A stretch of 32,274 nucleotides of DNA from an uncultured bacterium. GTDB lineage: Bacteria > Verrucomicrobiota > Kiritimatiellia > PWTM01. Below the pieces are notes generated by a model. The model searched no databases. It worked only from the letters and a program-made list of their open reading frames with translations, and had not been told where the DNA came from. Position numbers and translations under genes: made by a program. Positions 1 through 8,740 of the stretch are shown here, one piece after another (the first letter of the stretch is position 1; the number at the start of each line of letters is the position of its first letter). The DNA lies in assembly GCA_937139365.1 (NCBI GenBank), contig CAKZPT010000115.1, positions 1-32,274 of the forward strand. Reading direction: 5' to 3'.

Positions 1-60
1 CACTGCCACCTTCGCCTTGAACTCCTCCGAATCTCGCGGTCGCTTCCTCTTCCGGTCCAT
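1..60 (-). CDS. IS3-family transposase OrfA, N-terminus only
   Basis: Twenty codons run off the left edge on the minus strand. The ATG is at 60, and a purine-rich GGGAGAGG ribosome-binding site lies about 5 bases upstream. The peptide starts MDRKRKRPRDSEEFKAKVAV. A basic start followed by a (S/P)xEFKAKVA block is the usual opening of the helix-turn-helix OrfA of IS3-family elements, which binds the transposon ends. Only the first helix is in the window, so the subgroup and the state of the downstream OrfB cannot be judged. Confidence 0.75.
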   Translation of the reverse strand, partial: MDRKRKRPRDSEEFKAKVAV

Positions 61-144
61 CGAACCTCTCCCGTTTTTCTAGACTCTTCACTGCGCCAAA
101 ATCTTGGCTTCGCCACCTGTCCCAAAAAACGGGGGAAAATTCCC
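1..144 (-). mobile_element. End of an IS3-type insertion sequence
   Basis: This stretch is the 5' end of the element: the OrfA start plus about 80 bases of leader and terminal sequence. The outer boundary is inferred, because similarity between the flanking DNA and the right-edge DUF3800 copy begins at base 145. The junction has a palindrome, GGGGGAA (131-137) and TTCCCCC (140-146), which blurs the exact end. The other end of the element and any target-site duplication lie outside the window. Confidence 0.6.
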
Positions 145-547
145 CCGGCCACAACATGGCGGATTGTTGGATCCAGATTCTTCACGCCTCTTAAGAGAAT
201 CGGATCGGGGATGCTTCATTTCACGGCAAGCCGGCGTTGCGCGGGTAGGAATCTGCCAAGATCCTTTTCACGGCCATTGGGCTGTCGAATGGCTAAATTC
301 CGGCTCGAGAACGGGCTCGGGAACCTGAGCCCGTCGATGGATCAAACCCGTCGCGTTGAGCTGACATTTCGGATGGGCTTGCAAGGGGCCTGCCACTACT
401 TCCACGACGAAAACAGCTCGATAAGGCCGGCTTGGCGTATTCGGAACCCTTTCGACTGCTCGCATTGACGGCGATCAGTGGATGTTCGCCCCGTTGCGTA
501 AAAAGACCATCAGCAACCTGTCGTCGCACCCAGAGCTGCCGATGTAA
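145..547 (+). pseudogene. DUF3800 gene fragment, truncated by IS and internally deleted
   Basis: This is a broken second copy of the gene at 31147-32103. Base 145 lines up with 31385, and the TAA at 545-547 lines up with the TAA at 32101-32103. The 5' third is missing, with the insertion sequence in its place. The alignment offset changes from 31245 near base 410 to 31556 near base 435, so about 311 bases (roughly 104 codons) are missing in between. A small indel near 190-240 shifts the frame further. Segments such as MDQTRRVELTFRMGLQGACH and the C-terminal SSHPELP are nearly identical to the intact copy. No intact product is expected. Confidence 0.85.
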
Positions 548-561
548 CATGTGAACGGCCA

Positions 562-589
562 CGGCTGGCTTCATATGAAGTTCGAGCCG
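562..589. repeat. Conserved stem-loop downstream of DUF3800 copy A
   Basis: A 12-base perfect palindrome, CTTCATATGAAG (569-580), sits inside a second pair of arms, CGGCT (562-566) and AGCCG (585-589). The same structure occurs at 32118-32145 after the intact DUF3800 gene. There is no T-run, so it is not a textbook intrinsic terminator. It may be a transcript 3' end structure or a protein-binding site. Confidence 0.6.
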
Positions 590-639
590 AAACAAGCGGA
601 CATGCCGACAAGCGGCCACGCCACTTGAGGGGAAGAGAA

Positions 640-708
640 GACGCGCGCGACCCCGAATGCGAAGACCAGAGGACGGGCGGAACGAACCGGGCGGCGTCAG
701 CCGCCGCG
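640..708 (+). repeat. Dispersed hairpin (REP-like) repeat, copy 1
   Basis: This is the most diverged of three related ~70-base copies (the others are 22861-22931 on the minus strand and 32199-32266). The shared core is GACGGGCGGAACGAACC, followed by a hairpin with GGCGGC (690-695) and GCCGCC (700-705). The loop here is GTCA, while the other two copies have GAGA. The stem is kept while the loop changed, which suggests selection on the structure. Confidence 0.65.
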
Positions 709-872
709 ACGGTGCCCACCGGCGCGGCCCAGCGCCGTCCTTGCCAAGCCCGGCATCCGGCCGGGTGCGGAGTCTGTAGCAAGGCCGTCGTCGTGTCGGG
801 CGGGACTTGGTTGGCTCTGGCCCCAGCGCGCCGTTCGAGCGAGGTTCCAGAGACACCGCCACGACCGGGGCG
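709..872. other. Intergenic stretch with no gene seen
   Basis: Together with the two repeats before it, this completes a gene-free region from 548 to the tRNA-Ser. Open frames cross it on both strands, but their proteins are low-complexity Arg/Pro/Ala sequence with no recognisable family and no good ribosome-binding site. I see no promoter or terminator I would defend. Confidence 0.5.
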
Positions 873-962
873 TGGCGGAGGGGGAGGGATTCGAACCCCC
901 GGTGGGCTTACGCCCACGCCTGATTTCAAGTCAGGTGCATTCGACCGCTCTGCCACCCCTCC
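873..962 (-). tRNA. tRNA-Ser (anticodon TGA)
   Basis: Read on the minus strand, the acceptor stem GGAGGGG pairs with CCCCTCC, followed by a G discriminator (876) and an encoded CCA (873-875). The anticodon stem-loop CTGACTTGAAATCAG places TGA at the anticodon. A long variable arm, GTGGGCGTAAGCCCAC, is diagnostic of a class II tRNA. The T-loop is TTCGAAT. The gene lies 25 bases after the stop of the TIM-barrel gene on the same strand. Confidence 0.97.
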
Positions 963-987
963 GTGCCGGATCGGCCGTGGCCGGGCG

Positions 988-1866
988 TCACAGGGCCGAC
1001 AACTTCCACTGTTCCCGAAGGTGCTCAAACGCCTTCGGGATTTCCACCATCGGGTCGGTCCCCTTCCGGATCCCGCATTCGAGGCTGCACCAGCCCTGAT
1101 ACCCCACCTTGCGCAGCCCCCGCATCCCCTCGACGAAGCTGTGCTCCTCCTGCGCCGGGAGGATCCGGGATTTGCCGGTGGCCACATGGACGTGGTGCAG
1201 CCAGGGCCCGCCGGTCACGATCGCCGCGGCCTGGTCCGCCTCCTCGCGGGACATGTGGTAGAAATCGGCCATCAGCGCGATGCCGGGCGAGTTGACCTTC
1301 CGGCAAATCTCCGCCGCCTGCTCGACCCGGTTCAGGTAAAACGTCTCGCCCTTGTTCAACGGCTCCAACAACACCCGCGTGCGGCATCGGGCAGCGTGCT
1401 CGCCCAGCGGGGGAAGAATGTCGAGGAGGATCTTGTCGAGCTCGGCGGGGGGCAGCTCGCTCTCCTTGTGAAAGCACGGCACGAAGATCACGCCCTGCGC
1501 GCCGAGTTCACCGGCGGTCTCCAGCGCGGCCCGCAAGTCCTCGATCCCCTTTTTGCGGCGGTCGGGATCGGTGGAGACCAAGTCGCCCTTGTGTGAGCCC
1601 CAGCAGAGCGCGCTGACCTTGACCTCCGTGCCGGAGAGCGCCTCGCGGATCTCCGCCAGCCTCGACCACGGGTTGCCGTGCGGCTCAAGACCTGTTCCGC
1701 CCCACGCCGCCAGGTTGGCCACCTTCTCCTTCAGGTTGGCGCCGGGCAGCCGGCTTTCCTGACTGCCCAGCCTGAGCACCGCCTCCCTGGGCGCCTGGGC
1801 CCGGACAGAGGACAGGACGGCGCCGGCCGTCGCGGCCGCACCGGTGAGGAACTGCCTGCGTTTCAT
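988..1866 (-). CDS. Tat-exported sugar phosphate isomerase/epimerase-like TIM-barrel protein
   Basis: The 292-residue protein begins MKRRQFLTGAAATAG, a clear twin-arginine signal with an Ala-rich h-region and a likely cut near residue 25 (VRAQA). The rest fits the xylose-isomerase-like TIM barrel family (hydroxypyruvate isomerase and AP endonuclease 2 relatives). Likely metal ligands appear in order in LLEPLNKGE, MADFYHMSREE, HHVHVA and SLECG. I chose the ATG at 1866 because GGAG lies 7 bases upstream and the Tat motif starts there; a second ATG two codons earlier (1872) sits too close to that site. The gene follows the glycosyltransferase by 73 bases on the same strand and is probably co-transcribed. 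The substrate is unknown; such exported proteins often act in periplasmic sugar metabolism. Confidence 0.85.
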   Translation of the reverse strand: MKRRQFLTGAAATAGAVLSSVRAQAPREAVLRLGSQESRLPGANLKEKVANLAAWGGTGLEPHGNPWSRLAEIREALSGTEVKVSALCWGSHKGDLVSTDPDRRKKGIEDLRAALETAGELGAQGVIFVPCFHKESELPPAELDKILLDILPPLGEHAARCRTRVLLEPLNKGETFYLNRVEQAAEICRKVNSPGIALMADFYHMSREEADQAAAIVTGGPWLHHVHVATGKSRILPAQEEHSFVEGMRGLRKVGYQGWCSLECGIRKGTDPMVEIPKAFEHLREQWKLSAL

Positions 1867-1939
1867 CGTCATGCTCCGTGCTTGCGCCGGATCAGCATCC
1901 GGCATTTTGCCCCGCGCCGCAAGCCGGGACCGGGGCCGC

Positions 1940-3034
1940 TCAGGCACCCAGGTGGTCCAGGATTCTCCGCGCCGCCCGCTCCCCGCCGTCGGATGCGATC
2001 GGCTCCCGGGGCGAGGAGAGCTCCAGCGCCTCCGCGATGGCCCCATGCAGGCGGCCGGCGTAGAGATCTTCGGCGGAAATTTCCACCGCCCAGCCGTGCC
2101 GACGCAGCCCCGCCACCAACACCTCGGCCTCGGGCCAGTCGCGGCGGTGGACATAGACGACAGGTTTCTGGTGGACGATCGCCTCGGAGACGATGCCGAA
2201 CCCCGGCTTGGTGACGACCACGTCGCAGGAGGCAAGGGTGTCCACGAAGGGAAACCGACGGCGGTCCACGGCGTGAAAGCGAGGCGCCTCCCACGCCAGC
2301 GGGCGAACGGTGAACCACTCGAATCCCGGCCGTCCGGCGGCGCGCGCAAGGGCCTCCGGAGTCCAATCGAGCGCGCTGAAACACAGCAGTCCCCAGACGG
2401 CCGACGGATCGGCCCCATGTTCCCGAGCCAGTTCCTCGCGCCGGGCCCGCCCGGCGCGCGCGACCAGCGGGACGTCCTCGATGCGCGGAAACGCGGACAT
2501 CGGCTCGTGAAACGGCAGCCGTAACAGGAGATCGGCCGCGGCATACCCCTCTCGAAAGGCCTCCGCGACGCGGTGCCATCGCTGGTCGGCTGGCGCAAAG
2601 GCCTCGTAGATCCAGTTCCAGGAAAAATTCCCGACCGCCAGCGCAGGCACGCCCGCCCGTCGGGCCGCCTCGAGCGGGATGGCGGGGATGTCGCACAGCA
2701 CCGCACCCGCGCCCTGCGCGGCGAGCCATCGGGCCTCCGACTCCACGGCGACCGGCCACCGCTCGAGGAGACCGAGCGCAGCCGCGAGGCTGGCGGCGAC
2801 GTCGGCGCGCACGGAATCGCGCTGCACCATGCCCGTGTCGAACGCGTCGGCCCGGATCTCGATGTCGCCAACGGGCAGACGGGAACGCAGGAACTCCTCT
2901 GGATGGCGGGCGACGATCACCGCCCTCAGGCCGGGCCGCCGCCGCATCACGGCGTGCAAAATATCGCACACCCGCGCGGCATGGCCGTTGCCGTGCGGAG
3001 TGAGGTAGACCGCCAGCGTCGCCCGGTCTGGCAT
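1940..3034 (-). CDS. GT-B fold glycosyltransferase, GT28/MurG-like
   Basis: The 364-residue protein opens with YLTPHGNGHAAR, the Gly-rich N-terminal loop with a GxGH motif seen in MurG-like and UDP-glycosyltransferase-like GT-B enzymes. Near residues 275-300 it has DVVVTKPGFGIVSEAIVHQK, the donor-binding segment of the C-terminal Rossmann domain; the same block is found in GT28-type enzymes and in the N-terminal part of plant arabinokinases. No membrane segment is seen, so a cytoplasmic or membrane-edge enzyme using a nucleotide sugar is expected. I took ATG 3034 because AGGA lies 7 bases upstream; ATG 3052 would add six residues. It is the first gene of a pair with the TIM-barrel gene. Donor and acceptor cannot be told. 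Confidence 0.8.
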   Translation of the reverse strand: MPDRATLAVYLTPHGNGHAARVCDILHAVMRRRPGLRAVIVARHPEEFLRSRLPVGDIEIRADAFDTGMVQRDSVRADVAASLAAALGLLERWPVAVESEARWLAAQGAGAVLCDIPAIPLEAARRAGVPALAVGNFSWNWIYEAFAPADQRWHRVAEAFREGYAAADLLLRLPFHEPMSAFPRIEDVPLVARAGRARREELAREHGADPSAVWGLLCFSALDWTPEALARAAGRPGFEWFTVRPLAWEAPRFHAVDRRRFPFVDTLASCDVVVTKPGFGIVSEAIVHQKPVVYVHRRDWPEAEVLVAGLRRHGWAVEISAEDLYAGRLHGAIAEALELSSPREPIASDGGERAARRILDHLGA

Positions 3035-3279
3035 GGCGCGTCCTGATAGCATTTGCCAGCCCAAAACGCCAGAGCGGGGGCGATTTTGCCGCGATGCCCG
3101 GCGGGCGGGACCGACATTTTCCGGACGGCACGCGCCAGAACGACCCTCACCCCCGGCCGTACCGTGACGTGCGCCGATACCCCATCGCCGATGCGAAGGG
3201 GACCGCCTGCCCGCGTGGCGGTTCGGCGTTGACAGCGCACCGGCCACCGGCACATCCTGCCGGCCCGGAACCAAAAAGC

Positions 3280-5400
3280 ATGAAAACGCACGTCCGGATC
3301 CCGATGGCGTTTGCCCTGTGCGCCGGTGTTTTGAACGCGGCGGCATGGTCCGGATTCGATGTTCGGCACGACGATCTTCGGCTGGCGGTGGGCGAGGTCG
3401 CGTCCGTCGCGGACCCGGCTCGCCCCGTCCGGTCACCATCGCCGTCAGCAACGGCCGGCCAACCGCCTGGATAGGCATGCTTCGGATCGAGGATCTCGTG
3501 GACGACTGGCGGACGGCCGACAGAGGCCGCGTCTCCTTGGGGCTGCCGACTGGCGGCGTCGCCTCCCTCACGATCTCGATCTTCAGCGGGCCGTTTGTGT
3601 TCGACGCCTTGTACCCCGTTCATGCGCGGCTCTATCCCGAGGGTGCTCGCGAGGCCGAGCTGCGCGCCGTGCGCATCTTCGAAGTCCGTTGCCCGCCGTC
3701 CTCGCCCCCGCCGACGCCAGCGGTGCTCCGGCTGCCGGCCGATCGGCTGCGGTGCCTCTGAATCGACCGGCCCGCCGCCATCGGCTGGGCGCTCGACGGC
3801 AGGAACGGCGAAATCGTCCGGTCTGGGACGGCCCGGGGAAGCGATCCCGCCTTTCGTCCGCCGGAACTACCGGCTTATCGCGGCCGAGGCGCGGCCGACG
3901 CTCAGCTTCGTGGACGTGTTCGCCTCTCAGCCCTGTTGTGCGACTGGTTCGACCACGAAGGCCGCCATCATCCCGCCGTCGAGATGCAGCGCCATTGGGG
4001 CGCGGTCTTCGATGACATCCGTTCGGCGCTCGACGGCTCGCCGACCACCTCCGAGGCGGGGCACGATCACCTCGTCGGCCACCTGGAGGGCGCTGACTGC
4101 CAGTGGCTGTGCCTGACGTCGGCGCGAGGCCAGCCGTTCACGATTTTCGCCCCGTGCGGCGCCTGGGCGCGGGTGCCGTGGATGGACGCACTTTGGCATG
4201 ACCGTTTCGTCCTCTACGGGGCCGGCTACTCGAGCCGCTTCGAGGGAGGCCGCGGCCGGCGGCACGGCATCAACGGCGATGAGTACCTCGCCGCCGAGGT
4301 TCTGGCGGCCCATCCCCCGATGACCGGCGCCGCCTCGTGGGGCGCGGCGGCGGTCCGCAAGTACTGGCTGCTATCGGACTGGGCGGCGGCGTTGGCCCAA
4401 CGGAGGATCGTCGGCCACGAGTTCGCCGGCGGCCGGATCGACCGCCAGATCGTCCGCTGGGACGACGGCGCCGCCGCGTGGGTCAACCAGGGTTCCAACG
4501 ATTGGACGGCGGCCGGCTCGGTGCTTCCAAGGTTTGGATGGAAGGCTGTGGCAGCCGGCCGGACACGGCGGCGGTCGAGCGGGCGGGCGGCGGCATTGTG
4601 GGATGGGAGGTCTCGCCGGCGACGCCTTACGTGTTCGCCCGCACCTGGCCGCTGGAGAGGCCCATCCGGCGGCTCCCGATCGAGCCGAAACTGGAGAACG
4701 TCCGCGTCGAGGGGCGGCACCTGCTCTACGATCTGCGGTGGGACTGCGCGGCGAAGCCGGGGGCGAGGCTGCCGGTGTTCATCCATTTCGTACACGAGCA
4801 ACCGGGCGGAGGCTTCGGCGCGATCGCTGGACAGGACGATTTCCGTCCCGACCCGCCGACCGAAGCGTGGCAGGGTGTCGTTCGGCACTCGCGCCGGTTC
4901 CGGATGCCGGACGAGTGGCAGGGGCGGTACCGGGTGCTGGTCGGCCTGTTCGACCGGCGGGGTCGCCGCTTCCTGATGGGCAGCGACGACGGCGAACAGC
5001 GCATCTGGGTCGGGACGCTTTCGGTCGCCCGCGATGCCGGCGGGGGCCTGACCGTTGCCGTGGAGCCGCCGCGGCCCGCGATCCCCGATCCGGATTGGCA
5101 TCAACCCTCCGGAGACGCTGATGGACGTCGGCTGGGCCCCCACCGACGGCGGCTTCCGCGCCGAGCCATCGGCGGACGGATGGCGGATCGTCCCGCTGCC
5201 CGACGGCCTGTCGTTCAGGATCCGCCTGCGGGCGGCGGCGCTCGCCCTTGGGCCGGCGCCGATCGTGCTGGCCGAAGGGATGGGTGGAAGGCGGACGCTC
5301 GTGCGCTCGGAGATCGTCGATGGGAAGCTTCGTTTCGGACACGAAGAGCCCTGGGTCGCCTATTTCGTCGGACGACCGAAGAGCAGGTCCTCGGCGCGGA
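3280..5400 (+). pseudogene. Frameshifted secreted glycosidase-like gene (DUF5696-like)
   Basis: A plausible start at 3280 gives a signal peptide (MKTHVRIPMAFALCAGVL). The coherent protein text then moves between frames: near 3425, into another frame by about 3845, back near 3930, again near 4560 and near 5090. There is also a TGA at 3759-3761. The readable parts include LSFVDVFAS, the long stretch around HDRFVLYGAGYSSRF and RRHGINGDEYLA (about 4200-4295), IDRQIVRWDDG (about 4437-4470), and C-terminal beta-rich segments up to about 5370. This pattern resembles large secreted glycoside-hydrolase-like proteins annotated DUF5696 or compared with GH101; that assignment is from memory and weak. Neighbouring genes are intact, which argues against general base-calling errors. 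It ends just short of the convergent EboD-like gene. Confidence 0.7.
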
Positions 5401-5429
5401 ATCGGCCGGACGGAAGCGGGCCGGTCGGC

Positions 5430-6635
5430 TCAGCGCCCGCGCGGGCCGAACCGCGACCGCAGGAGGTCGAAGCACGCCTCAAATTCCGACGGCTCCACCG
5501 CGCCGACCTCTCGCCGCGCGCCGATGCGCTCGGGGAAGGTCAGGCACAGATCGCCGCCGAGGTGTTCGCGGAACGTCTCCAGGCCGCGTAGGATCTCCCG
5601 GCTGCCGTCCGCCGCGCGCCGGTCGAACTCAGGGTGCCAGAGCGCGAACCCTGCGCCGCGCAGCGCATCGAGAATCCGTTCGGCGTCGCGGGGGATCAGC
5701 CAGCCCTGGCGTTCGGCGTAGAGCGAATCGACGGCAATGCCCGCGGCCACGGCGGCGCCGTGGCCGACGCGCCAACCGCTCATCGCCTCCAGTTGATGGG
5801 CGGCCCAGTGACCGAAGTCCAGCGGACGGGCGGCGCCGGTTTCGAACGGGTCGCCGCCCGTCCGGATGTGGTCGAGGTGCAGCTCGGCGCACCGCCGAAT
5901 CAGCCGCTCCATCACGGCCTCGTCGCGCGCGGGGATGGCCTCGGCCCGCGCCTCCAGCCATGCGAAGAATTCGGCGTCCTTGAGGATGGCGACTTTGAAG
6001 GCCTCCGCCGCGCCTGCGATCCATTCGCCGTCGGGCAGCGTTCGCAGCAACTCGAAGTCGTTGAGCACCGCGTGCGGCGGGGCGAAAGTGCCGGCCGTGT
6101 TCTTGCCGCCGTCGGTGTTGATGCCGGTCTTGACCCCCACGCCGGCGTCGTTCTGGGCCAGCACCGTCGTCGGCACCCGGATCGTGCGCAGCCCGCGGTG
6201 GATGAGCGAGGCGCAAAAGCCGACCGCGTCCAGCACCGCCCCGCCGCCGACGATCACGACGTAGGAATGGCGGCAAAGGCCGCCGCGGGCGATGTGGTGC
6301 ATTAGGTCACGGATCACGCCGAGGTCGTTCTTGATCCGCTCCCCGCCCGGCACGATTCGCGGCGGCCCCGCCAGCCGCAGGTGTTCCGCATGTGCCTCCG
6401 CGTACCGCTCGATGTCCGTCGGCAGCTTCGGCCATGCGTCCGCCACCCCCCGATCCACGAAGGCGAGCGCCCGGTGCTGGCGGTCCGATTCCAGCCGCCG
6501 GACCTGGTCGATCAACGCCGGGTTGTCCGCTCGGAACACCCCCCGCGTGAAGACCACGGGATAGTGAAACGAGACCGTGAGACGCTGGTGGACCGCCTCC
6601 GTCCGCTCCGATTCGTGCGTGCGCGCCGTGTTCAT
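5430..6635 (-). CDS. 3-dehydroquinate synthase-like protein, EboD type
   Basis: The 401-residue protein belongs to the dehydroquinate synthase/iron-alcohol dehydrogenase superfamily. It has the NAD-binding loop VVIVGGGAVLDAVGF, the segments VPTTVLAQNDAGVGVKTGIN and AAEAFKVAILKD, and the metal-ligand histidines in DFGHWAAHQLE and RVGHGAAVAAG. The N-terminal extension with SFHYPVVFTRGVF, and the phosphodiesterase-like gene 56 bases upstream, match EboD of ebo clusters better than shikimate-pathway AroB. Known ebo clusters are linked to export or handling of secondary-metabolite precursors; the EboD reaction is not established. Start at 6635 has an AAGG-rich site just upstream. AroB remains possible but less likely given the fusion-like N-terminus and context. 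Confidence 0.85.
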   Translation of the reverse strand: MNTARTHESERTEAVHQRLTVSFHYPVVFTRGVFRADNPALIDQVRRLESDRQHRALAFVDRGVADAWPKLPTDIERYAEAHAEHLRLAGPPRIVPGGERIKNDLGVIRDLMHHIARGGLCRHSYVVIVGGGAVLDAVGFCASLIHRGLRTIRVPTTVLAQNDAGVGVKTGINTDGGKNTAGTFAPPHAVLNDFELLRTLPDGEWIAGAAEAFKVAILKDAEFFAWLEARAEAIPARDEAVMERLIRRCAELHLDHIRTGGDPFETGAARPLDFGHWAAHQLEAMSGWRVGHGAAVAAGIAVDSLYAERQGWLIPRDAERILDALRGAGFALWHPEFDRRAADGSREILRGLETFREHLGGDLCLTFPERIGARREVGAVEPSEFEACFDLLRSRFGPRGR

Positions 6636-6691
6636 CCTTACCTTCTTCCGCGCCGACTGGAGGGTTGGACGGTCGGTGGCCCGCGTGGCCC

Positions 6692-8011
6692 TCACGGCGT
6701 CGCCAACCCGGCGCCGCCGAGCGATTCCGCCACTGCCCGAGCCAGGTCGAGCAAATGTCGCGGGGCGCGCGCCAAGGCGACGGTCGAGGCCCAGGCCACC
6801 GGCCTGGATGGGCCGGCGCGGCCGTGGGTACCGCGGATGCGCTCCGGCTCGGTGCAGATCCGCCACGGCCGGCGGCCGCGGAGCAGTTCGCACGGGTCGT
6901 ATCCCGGCTTCGAGTGGATGTCCACGTGCGTGGCGAAATCCGGCGCCTCGCGGGGGGCATCCCACCACGGGTAGGCGAACCACCGACCCTCGGCCGCCAC
7001 CAGGATCAGGTCCGGCCCCAGCGGCTCGTCGCAGCCGACATCCCGCTGCGCCTCGGCGTCGAGGACCAGCCCCACGCCGTCCATTCGTTCGAACAGCCGG
7101 CGCGCCGCCCGTGTCGCGGCCTCGTCCCGCGTGTACACCAAGCCGATCTCGTGGTCGGCCAACGCCACCGCCCGGCTGTCGAAGTAGTCCGGGTACAGGC
7201 GGCCGCGGACGGTCCGGACGCGGAACAGTCCCTCGCGGCGGAGAGCGTGGAGGGGAAACACCGGCGGGGCGGTCACCGGCGCGATCGCGTAGTCGCCGAA
7301 GACGACGAGGTCGCCATCGGCGGCCGTCGCCGCGTCGCGGATGCGGCTGAGCAGATCGAGCGCCTCCTGGAGCGCCTGGCGCGCCTGCGGGCAGGCGGGG
7401 CCGTGCCGCTGCAGGTCGTAGTCGAGATGGGGAAGGTACGCCAGCAACAGGTCCGGCGCGCGGTCCTCGTCGGCCATCAACGCCTCCACCGACTCCGCGA
7501 TCCACCGGCTGGAGGCCAGGGAGGCGGCGGGGCCCCAGTAGGCCTCGAACGGGAACGGGCGGCCGAGTTCCGCCCGCAGCCAGGCGTAAAGGTCGTCGGG
7601 GACGCATTGGCAGTCCGGCCACATCCCGCCGTGGTGCAGGTGGATCGGCCGAGGCGACAGTAGCATGTCCGCCTCCTCGCCGAGGCTCTGTTGCCAAAAG
7701 AGCATCGCCACGCGCCGGCCCGCCGTCCGGAACCGCGACCAGATTCGCCGGCCGAACACCAACGCCGACGATTGCTCCCAGAAGAACGGCCGCGCCAGCC
7801 GCCGGGCGTAGAACCCGTTGGCCACCACGCCGTGGAAGCACGGATGAGCCGCCGTCCGAAACGACGCCTGCACCGGACAGGTGAGCGCCGGAAAAGTCGT
7901 CTCCATCGGCTGGAACGTCCAGCCGAAACGCTCCACCAGGTCGGGGGCGGACCTGACCAGGTCCCATCCCAGACCTGCTACGTCCACGATCACCAGGGGG
8001 CGGTCCGTCAC
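6692..8011 (-). CDS. Alkaline phosphatase/nucleotide pyrophosphatase-like protein, EboF type
   Basis: The 439-residue protein starts VTDRPLVIVDVAGLGWDLV and continues with TTFPALTCPVQASFRTAAHPCFHGVVANG. This is the hallmark of the alkaline phosphatase/phosphodiesterase superfamily: an N-terminal metal Asp, the Thr nucleophile in a TFPALT context, and Gly/His turns. Further metal ligands are likely in YLPHLDYDLQRHG and VVFGDYAI, and near HVDIHSKPG. I chose GTG at 8011 because GAGGG lies 5 bases upstream and homology begins there; the in-frame extension upstream is Arg-rich and unlikely to be translated. It lies 56 bases before the EboD-like gene on the same strand, the order expected of part of an ebo cluster. 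The substrate is unknown. Confidence 0.82.
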   Translation of the reverse strand: MTDRPLVIVDVAGLGWDLVRSAPDLVERFGWTFQPMETTFPALTCPVQASFRTAAHPCFHGVVANGFYARRLARPFFWEQSSALVFGRRIWSRFRTAGRRVAMLFWQQSLGEEADMLLSPRPIHLHHGGMWPDCQCVPDDLYAWLRAELGRPFPFEAYWGPAASLASSRWIAESVEALMADEDRAPDLLLAYLPHLDYDLQRHGPACPQARQALQEALDLLSRIRDAATAADGDLVVFGDYAIAPVTAPPVFPLHALRREGLFRVRTVRGRLYPDYFDSRAVALADHEIGLVYTRDEAATRAARRLFERMDGVGLVLDAEAQRDVGCDEPLGPDLILVAAEGRWFAYPWWDAPREAPDFATHVDIHSKPGYDPCELLRGRRPWRICTEPERIRGTHGRAGPSRPVAWASTVALARAPRHLLDLARAVAESLGGAGLATP

Positions 8012-8186
8012 GATCCCTCGCCAGAAATCCGTCGCCAAGTCTACACGAGATTGAGGCCCAGCGCATTCGCGGCGGAAGGGCCGACGGCCAGCAGAATCGA
8101 CGGGCGAGGCTTCGCCGCTCTGGTCGGAACCCCGTCCCTCCGGACGCCGCCTCCTGCCCCTTCCCAGCCGGGGCGGATACGTTTGC

Positions 8187-8202
8187 GGCGCCCGATGGCG
8201 CC
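8187..8202. other. GC hairpin between two minus-strand operons
   Basis: GGCGCC (8187-8192) and GGCGCC (8197-8202) form a six-pair stem with loop CGAT, in the 258-base gap between the NYN gene and the EboF-like gene. There is no T-run on either side. It could mark the 3' end of the cutA-CNNM-NYN transcript, but this is weak. Confidence 0.3.
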
Positions 8203-8269
8203 CCAAGCGCCGCTGTTTCGCAAAAAGAGCTGGCGGTGGCCGCGGCAGACGGCGTGCCGCCGCGGTCGG

Positions 8270-8740
8270 TCATCCTGTCCGAGGCGGGAAGGCGTCGCCG
8301 AGGTTCGGGCCGAAACGACGCGGCGGAGACGCCGGCCGCTGGGTGGGGTAGGGCGCTCGGTCGAGTCGCTCCAGAAAATCGCCGCTCGACATCGTGGCCG
8401 CGCCGGCTGCCTCGATCGAATGCCGCATCGCGAGATCGGAGGTGACCACCAAAATCTCCGCGGGGCGGTCCGCCGCGCCCACGGCCTGCTCGATCCAGAT
8501 GTCCGCGCCCAGCGAGGGGTCGGGGTAGACGATGTCGACGCCGTAGAGGCCAGCCTCCTCCGGAGGGACGGATGAACGGCCGTCGAAGACGACGGTGACG
8601 CGCAGACCCGGCGCGGCCAGTCGTTCGATGCGTCGGATCAGACGGTGCCGCGCGCCGCGCCAGTCTCCGCCGCCGGCGCCGCCGGCGCGGTGGAGGAGGT
8701 TGTACCCGTCCACAACGATCCAGCGGATACCGGGGATCAT
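8270..8740 (-). CDS. NYN-domain (YacP-like) predicted RNase
   Basis: The 156-residue protein begins MIPGIRWIVVDGYNLLHR, with the conserved first Asp of the NYN/PIN fold in VDGYN. Further acidic positions occur in VVFDGRSS, in GADIWIEQAV and in VVTSDLAMR, matching the YacP/DUF901 pattern. These proteins are predicted or shown to be RNA endonucleases, and some act on the ribosome (Rae1). The start overlaps the stop of the upstream CNNM/CBS gene by four bases (ATGA at 8740-8737), which fixes it and implies translational coupling. It is the last gene of a four-gene minus-strand operon starting with cutA. The C-terminus is Pro/Arg rich and probably disordered. Confidence 0.85.
   Translation of the reverse strand: MIPGIRWIVVDGYNLLHRAGGAGGGDWRGARHRLIRRIERLAAPGLRVTVVFDGRSSVPPEEAGLYGVDIVYPDPSLGADIWIEQAVGAADRPAEILVVTSDLAMRHSIEAAGAATMSSGDFLERLDRAPYPTQRPASPPRRFGPNLGDAFPPRTG

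Noticed and set aside
104-468. Short plus-strand frames near the left edge
   Set aside because: They are pieces of the truncated DUF3800 copy in different frames and not independent genes.
1867-2871. Very long minus-strand frame running upstream from the TIM-barrel gene
   Set aside because: The extension overlaps the glycosyltransferase out of frame and is Arg/Ser-rich; the Tat motif and ribosome-binding site place the true start at 1866.
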